From Cristatella mucedo (lineage: Eukaryota; Bryozoa; Phylactolaemata; Cristatellidae): DNA of 62,000 nt. The stretch covers positions 3,522,501-3,584,500 of the forward strand of contig WPIO01000011.1 of NCBI GenBank assembly GCA_009760855.2, in the 5' to 3' direction. The position numbers and the translations under genes were made by a program. Shown piece by piece: positions 56,743 to 62,000 of this stretch. A model generated the notes under the pieces. It was not told the origin of the DNA. It ran no database searches and saw only the letters and a list, made by a program, of their open reading frames with translations. Position 1 is the stretch's first letter. Every line of letters begins with the position of its first letter.

Positions 56743-57767
56743 ATATAGGGGAAATTATTATTGGTCAAATATACGCAAGTAAAAACAAAGCTTGCAAAGG
56801 TAGTGTTCAAGAAGCATTAGATCTGGAAAATAAACTTAATAATTTAGAAAGTATACGTGTTGCTAGTATTCTTGATAATAGTCAAGAAATACAAAGAATT
56901 GAAGCAGAAATAAAAGCAAGAGATAGAGTAGAACATGAATTGAATGAACGTGCATTAGAGAAATCAATTGATTATTCAGGTAATGTTGTTATTGATAAAC
57001 TAAAGGAAATTAGACCAACACTTTCAATTCAAATGGAACACAAAGAACAAATGAAAAAAGTATTAAAGCAAAAAACACCTGTAGATATTTCAAATATAGT
57101 AAAAAAAAAAGGATTTGCAGCTATTGCAGATGGTAATCCTAAAAAAGCAGTAAATATTAAAAATCAAGCAAAAACACATGCTGCTAATCCAGAAGTGAGG
57201 CAAGCAATTGATTAACTTCAAAAAGGAATTGCAGATCATCTTAATGGTAATCCTTCAACCTCAAAGAGACCTAGGAAAAGAGTTAAGAAAGAAAATGTGA
57301 TTGAAACTCTACCTGTTGTTCAGGAAGCTCTACCAGTTTTTCAACCTGAAACAAGTTTTCTAAAAGAAAAGAAACAATTTATTCTTGATAGGATAAGAAA
57401 TAAAGGTTCTGCATCTAGTAATATAAGAAATATTATACAAAATATTGGTGTAGATAGTAAAGAGTCTTTTGATAGACATTCATTAGCACTTGTTTCTGAA
57501 TTAAGAGCTATGGATTCGAGAAATGTTACAGAGAATTTTATAAATCTTAATTTTAATCCTGTTGGTTATGGATTAGAAGTAATTCCATTAATTGTAAGCA
57601 GTGAAAAAGAAGTATTTGATAAGATTGATTTATGGCTTCATGAACTTGCTGCAGGTAATAAAGGAGTTGTAAGTTCTATCAGTGCTGCTGTTGATTATCT
57701 TGCTAGATCTAGAAAAGTTCCAAATTCTTATTTTGCAAAGATTAACAATCTTTTATATAATATATAG
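56739..57767 (+). pseudogene. Viral protein of unknown function, one internal stop
   Basis: 343 codons in one frame with a single TAA at 57,213. No ATG near the start: the frame opens at TTG 56,739, overlapping the ATPase stop, and the expected start is unclear. The N-terminal half is a charged coiled coil; then a basic segment ('STSKRPRKRVKKENV') and a globular C-terminal domain. The last codons overlap the promoter motif of the next gene (tatatag). Position between ATPase and capsid genes suggests a structural or packaging role. Confidence 0.55.
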
Positions 57768-57769
57768 AA

Positions 57770-58635
57770 ATGAGTGATTTTTTTAAAAGTGTCAACGACA
57801 TATAAAGGATTGTTGAAAGTATTAGAAAAAATATTCAAGCAAGTAACGAAGGATATTTTTTTAATATAACTGGAAATACTAATCCTATTAGAACTCGCGT
57901 TAGTACACCAATATTATTAAAAGGTAAAAAATTTAAGATTTGTTTTAAGAAGTTTGTTGGTACTAATTACATTATAAATATTAAAGATACTAATAATACT
58001 TTTATTTATAGAATACCAGGTGGATCAGAACAGACAATAACAATAAAACCTGGAATTTATTCTGCAATATCAGATTATGTAAACATTGTTATTGCTGATA
58101 TGAATAATAGTTCTATTACCCAATCAGGTTCAACAACAGATAAATTTGAATTAGGTATTGATACTGCTACTTCCAATTCTTGGATTAAAATGCCAGTTCG
58201 ATGGACATTTCTTGCTAGTAAGTCAAGTAATTCTAGTATACTTGGTTTTACTGGTTCTGCTTATACAACTCTTTCAAATACTGACTTCATTCAAATGTAT
58301 CCTAGTATAACTCCTGTCATTGTACACCTAACGCAAAGTTTGCTTCTGAAAATGAAGTTTTCGTTTCTGATATAAATATTACACTTGTAAATTGTAATAT
58401 AGTTGCTAGTGGAACGAGTTTTATAAATGGAAAAGAAACACAAGTATTAAGAAGTTTTGCTTATAATTTATATCCATGGGAACAAATGGTTCATGAACCA
58501 AATAGTATTAAATATCATAACATAGCTAGTGATTCTATTTCTGATATAGTAATTACTGTTACTGATCAGAATTTGAATGTACTAGATTTTAGTTCTCAAC
58601 AAATTACAGCTGTTATAGAAGTTATTGAAGTTTAA
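57770..58635 (+). pseudogene. Beta-rich virion protein, candidate minor capsid
   Basis: ATG follows aatatatagaa. About 288 codons, Asn/Thr/Ser/Ile-rich beta sequence ('FVGTNYIINIKDTNNTFIYR'). In-frame TAA at 57,803 and a one-base change near 58,330. Paralogous in style to the next gene. A penton or minor capsid role is inferred from context only. Confidence 0.5.
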
Positions 58636-58643
58636 TATAAAAA

Positions 58644-59494
58644 ATGGCCATAAGATTAAGTGGAACAACAAGTCCAGAATCAAAAACATTAGTACAACCG
58701 CTTATGCTTGGATCTAATTCAGGTTACAATAAAATTGCTTTACGAAGAGTAGAGTTTACTTATACTAATAGAACAATATCAAATGTTACTACTGGTGTAA
58801 ATGATATGCTTTGGTATAAACCAAGCCTTACCGCTCCATCAGCATTTTCTGTATTAATTCCACAAGGTCATTATGATAATAGTAAGATTAGTAATGCTCT
58901 TAATAGTGCTTTAAGTAAAGCTAATGATTTTCATAATTCTAATGCTAGACATAGTAGCGGAATAAAATTTAGTGTTGATACAGATGAAAAATAATTATGC
59001 AAGTAACTCCAGATTATGTTGTTTTACTTGGAAGCAATGCTTCTGGAGTTGTGAGTTCAATTGGAGATTCATTAGGTTTAAACTCAAATCAAAAAGGATC
59101 ATTCGATGCTGCAGATGTTGGTGGAACACCATATGAAGCAATAAAAATAGCTATGTACTTCTCTGGAATTTATAAAGCATGAAATAAAATGGTGTTACCA
59201 GATAATAAAGGAATACGATGGATTAGTGTTGATTTTGATTTAGTTGATCGATTTAAGAATTATATAGAAAGAAGAAACGGGTTTTTAGAACAATCTACAT
59301 ATTTATAAATTATTGGTATTTATGATATTAATCCTGGTGAGAAGGTTGATCTACATATTCCTAGTATGATGTATTTACCAACACATGGTGATGTAAATTC
59401 AATAAGTAATTCTAAAATAAGTTTAACAGATCAAAACGGAAATCCTGTAAATAATATTACTGATGTAGTTGCGAAAATAGAAATTTTAAAGTAA
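58644..59494 (+). pseudogene. Beta-rich virion protein 2, candidate minor capsid
   Basis: ATG after taatataaaa. Contains 'RRVEFTYTNRTISNVTTG' and 'GHYDNSKISNALNSALSK', then 'DYVVLLGSNASGVVSSIGDS'. Breaks: one-base change at about 58,985 (A run), TGA 59,180, TAA 59,306. Both this and the previous gene end in a strand-rich 'ITDVVAKIEIL'-like segment. Confidence 0.5.
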
Positions 59495-59504
59495 TATAGA
59501 GCAA

Positions 59505-60067
59505 ATGGGTAGCTATGCGAGAGTTGGTCATGGAAGAGTACATGGAGAAAAATATCGTGGATATGGATTGCTTGATAAAGTAATGGATGGTGTTAATAAA
59601 GTAGCACCATTGGTAACTGGATTAAGTAGTACTGGAATGACTATTGCTAGCAAAGGTATTGACATGCTTCAAGCAAGAAGACTTACTGAACTACAAACAA
59701 AGAAAGAAAAGTTAGTTCAAGATTATGGTATCAGCCGTAGAGAAATGGATGACAAACTTGAAGAAGAGAGAAGAAAGAGAGAACCTGGATATGAACTTGA
59801 GAAAAAAAGAAAAGATGAAGATTATGATAGAAAGATGAAAGATATGGATCTTGAGTTGAAACGTATTATGCTTGAGAAAGTCAATAAAAAATCTAGAAAG
59901 TCGAAAAGCTTAAGATTGAAGAAGAACCACAAGTAGAAGAATATTAAGGGACTCTTAAAAAGAATGATCCTAAAGCATAGAAAGAAATAGAGAAAGTAAT
60001 TAGTACTAAAGCTGTTGTTCCTTATGTTAGACCTGATGGTTATGGTGGAAGTATGAAGAAAAAATAG
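59505..60067 (+). pseudogene. Gly/Tyr-rich head and long charged coiled coil
   Basis: ATG follows taatatagagcaa. Begins 'MGSYARVGHGRVHGEKYRG', then a hydrophobic patch and a long Lys/Glu/Arg coiled coil (residues 60-135). A one-base change near 59,905 shifts the frame; in-frame TAA 59,945 and TAG 59,978 follow before the end '...GYGGSMKKK'. The Gly/Arg head and Lys-rich ends are reminiscent of virion core or DNA-binding proteins; not recognised. Confidence 0.55.
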
Positions 60068-60125
60068 GAGCTGGTTTATATATTTAAAGTAGAAAATAAC
60101 TTTTAGTTTTTTATATAGAGAAGAA

Positions 60126-61670
60126 ATGGCAAGTGCACCTACCGAAAGTATACTTGAATTGGGGAATCCTGATTTTCCTGATTATAAACTTAAAGATTAT
60201 CAATTTCGAGAGTTCTATCAGATGAATGGAAATGAAACTGATAATGTAGTTGGTGAAATAGTTACATTTGTTGTACCTGGTGAACAACAAACATGTTATG
60301 CTCTATCTTATGCATACCTTCTACTTGAAGGAAGAGTAGGAACCATCCCTGCAAATGCTGGTGATTCTCCTGCTGCTCTTAAAAGAAGTCTTGCCCTTGG
60401 CCTTGTTAACAATGCTGGTGCGTGGTTGTTTAGTAGCATGAGAGTTAGACTTGGTACTGAAGAAATTGAAACTATCTCACTAAAAGAAGGTGTTGGTAGT
60501 GTTTCAACTCTTATGGGTCTTCTATGCTATCCAAATGATTATAACAGAACTGAAGGGCCTGCAACAGGTTGGAAAAAAGATGAAGCAAATCAACTGGATG
60601 ATATGAACGTAAATAATTCTTATACTAGCCCTGACGCATCTGCAGTAAACATTTCAGATGGAGCTACTTGTTCAAATATTGGATTTTTGTATAGAAGAGG
60701 TCTTGTAAACAATCTTATTGACGCTGATGCTGATGTTAGAATGTTTAGTATTGCACTTCCTCTAGCAAGACTTTCAGGATTTTGTGCTGATATGAATAAA
60801 ATTCTTTATAACATTCCATTTACTCTTGAAATGACACGTTTTGGAGGAGATGATAAAAACTGTATTCTTACTGGCGCATCTGGTGCTGTTGGTACTACTG
60901 GAAATACTATTGTAACAAGAGGAGGTGCTGTTGCAAATAATGATTGAGCATATACTACTTTCAGAGTTGCTATGTCAGTAATGAGATTAGTTGTTCCTTG
61001 TGTAACACCAAAAGAAAGTATTCAAAGAGCACTTGCTGATATTTCAACCGGGAAATCAAAGAAAATAAGACTTAACTACGGAGTTAGATGATATGAAAAT
61101 TTAGCCATAACAAGTCTTAATCAAGGTCTTAAATTCACTAAAACTCTATCAGTTCAAAATACGATTGATAAAGTTCGGTGGTTGATTGTCGCAGCTCAAA
61201 ATTATACCACCAAGTATGATGACTATGCAGGTAATCCGTGTAATTATAATCATTTTGATATTAAGAATGTTTCAGTGACAGCTAATGGTTCTAAACAATA
61301 TCCTGCAGTTCTAAGATCATGTGAACCGAAGAAAGGAAAATGCTCTCAAGCATACAGGGATTTTGCAACCTTTAGAAAAAAATATCTTGGTCTTAATGAA
61401 GTTACTGAACCTGTTGGTGTTAGTTATCCAGAATGGATAAGTCTCTACCCTATTCACGTTGTTGATTTGCAATACAATGATGCGCCACTAAGAGTAACTT
61501 CAAGACTTGACGTAAGTATTGAATTTAATAGTTTTATTCCTAAAGGAACTTCTCTTATAGTTCATTATTTAACCATTCGTGAGAATAGTGCTGAGCTAAC
61601 ATCTAACGGTAATGGCGCAAACTTCTCTTGCAGTAAGGGAATGTTTATTTATGATGGAAAAGATTTTTAA
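60126..61670 (+). pseudogene. Likely major capsid protein (hexon-like), two internal TGAs
   Basis: ATG follows ttatatagagaagaa, a strong motif match. 514 codons in one frame without any indel, ending TAATAA. N-terminus 'APTESILELGNPDFPDY' and blocks such as 'VTFVVPGEQQTCYALSYAYL' and 'NNAGAWLFSSMRVRLG' resemble the large capsid-type proteins encoded next to adenain/ATPase genes in animal Polinton-like elements. TGA at 60,945 and 61,089 are the only lesions, both in contexts where Trp fits. Size, position after the minor structural genes and beta-richness support a double jelly-roll capsid, but that needs structure prediction. Confidence 0.7.
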
Positions 61671-61680
61671 TAAAACTATA

Positions 61681-62000
61681 ATGACTAAAGATAATGCAAA
61701 AAAAAAACAATTTTATTCAAGGGTCTGATGAGTGGAAGAGTGCTATGAGTTTAAATATCGGTGCGTCAGAAGTTTATTCTGTTTTAAGAAATGATATGGC
61801 TTTTGGTTAACAAATTGATTGGGATATTGAATTAATTGCAAATAGAAAGCTAAAAAAATATTGCTAATTCTCAGACAATGAGATTTCCTCAAATGATATT
61901 TGGTAAAGTGTTTGAACATATTGCAAGTAAATTTCTATAAATTACACTAGATAGAAAGATTGAAAATGCTAATGATTGCTTTGTTAGTGATGGAGTGTAC
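61681..62000 (+). pseudogene. YqaJ-like exonuclease/recombinase, truncated by window
   Basis: ATG follows aaaactata. After a one-base change in the A run at about 61,700 the frame reads 'FIQGSDEWKSAMSLNIGASE', resembling motif I of lambda-exonuclease/YqaJ nucleases. After another A-run change at about 61,855 comes 'FGKVFEHIASKF' and '..NDCFVSDGVY', like the G-x-x-x-E and S-x-D-G active-site blocks. In-frame TAA at about 61,808 and 61,938. The gene runs off the right edge. Confidence 0.5.

Larger units (their letters stand above)
42276..60128. promoter_or_regulatory. TATAGA-type initiator motif before viral ATGs
   Basis: TATA(TA)GAn directly before the start codon occurs at ATGs 46,505, 46,816, 47,275, 48,771, 53,961, 57,770, 59,505 and 60,126 on the plus strand and 51,195 and 55,281 on the minus strand. 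Weaker forms precede 42,284, 46,209, 53,741 and 58,644. Spacing between TATAGA and ATG is mostly 2-6 nt. It probably combines promoter and transcript start, giving almost leaderless mRNAs. Confidence 0.75.
42220..62000. mobile_element. Endogenous Polinton/adintovirus-like DNA virus (left part)
   Basis: An A/T-rich, gene-dense block on both strands carries family B polymerase, adenain-like protease, packaging ATPase, PLA2-like protein, fibre-like proteins, likely capsid protein and a nuclease. That combination is the hallmark of Polinton/Maverick and adintovirus-type elements. It is nuclear and not fresh: a host LINE sits in it, and most genes carry stops or frameshifts. The right end is outside the window, so integrase, inverted repeats and target duplication cannot be assessed. 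Confidence 0.85.

Noticed and set aside
42220-62000. Bacterial or phage contamination
   Set aside because: Fibre and HNH proteins look phage-like, but the adenain-like protease, Polinton-type polymerase and a nested host LINE place the block in an animal nuclear genome.

Overview
This looks like a window of a metazoan, probably invertebrate, nuclear genome. It has no bacterial operons. It is dense in L2/CR1-type LINE remnants with A/T-rich 3' tails, tRNA-derived SINE-like pieces, LTR retrotransposons, a hAT MITE and long microsatellites. The only recognisable host protein gene is split by an intron with consensus GT/AG borders. I cannot name the species.

Layout. 1-42,200 is host sequence. 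It holds many decayed LINE copies (2.6-3.8, 14.1-14.6, 15.3-15.7, 18.5-19.7, 21.4-22.4 kb and smaller ones). A hAT MITE with SPIN-like ends (7,110-10,155) carries inside it a young LTR element with two 1.34-kb LTRs and only 182 bp between them. A (TA)n tract of about 112 units is bracketed by 50-nt inverted arms (19,702-20,025). A nearly intact Ty3-like retrotransposon with 290-bp LTRs lies at 22,869-27,202; its gag and pol are joined by a textbook -1 frameshift signal. A solo LTR of the same family lies at 38,638-38,945. The host gene is a carbohydrate sulfotransferase, with its last two recognisable exons on the minus strand at 27,511-30,282. A 243-bp inverted repeat pair brackets 34.7-37.2 kb.

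From about 42,280 to the right edge the composition drops sharply to A/T-rich and the organisation becomes viral: some 22 closely packed genes on both strands with almost no intergenic DNA. The set includes a family B DNA polymerase of the Polinton/adintovirus type, an adenain-like cysteine protease, a packaging ATPase, a phospholipase-A2-like protein, a cluster of four fibre-like proteins, an AP2-HNH homing endonuclease, a zinc-ribbon protein, a likely major capsid protein and a YqaJ-like nuclease cut by the window edge. I read it as an endogenised Polinton/adintovirus-like DNA virus. Its right end, and any integrase or terminal repeats, lie outside the window.

Most of its genes start 3-6 nt downstream of a TATAGA-type motif, which I take to be its own promoter/initiator. 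The copy is damaged. There are many single-base indels in homopolymer runs and about 35 in-frame stops, a Walker A substitution in the ATPase, and a host LINE inserted in one structural-type gene. Several TAA/TAG stops fall where the protein families normally have Tyr, and several TGA stops fall where Trp would fit. That is worth testing as either decay or recoding.
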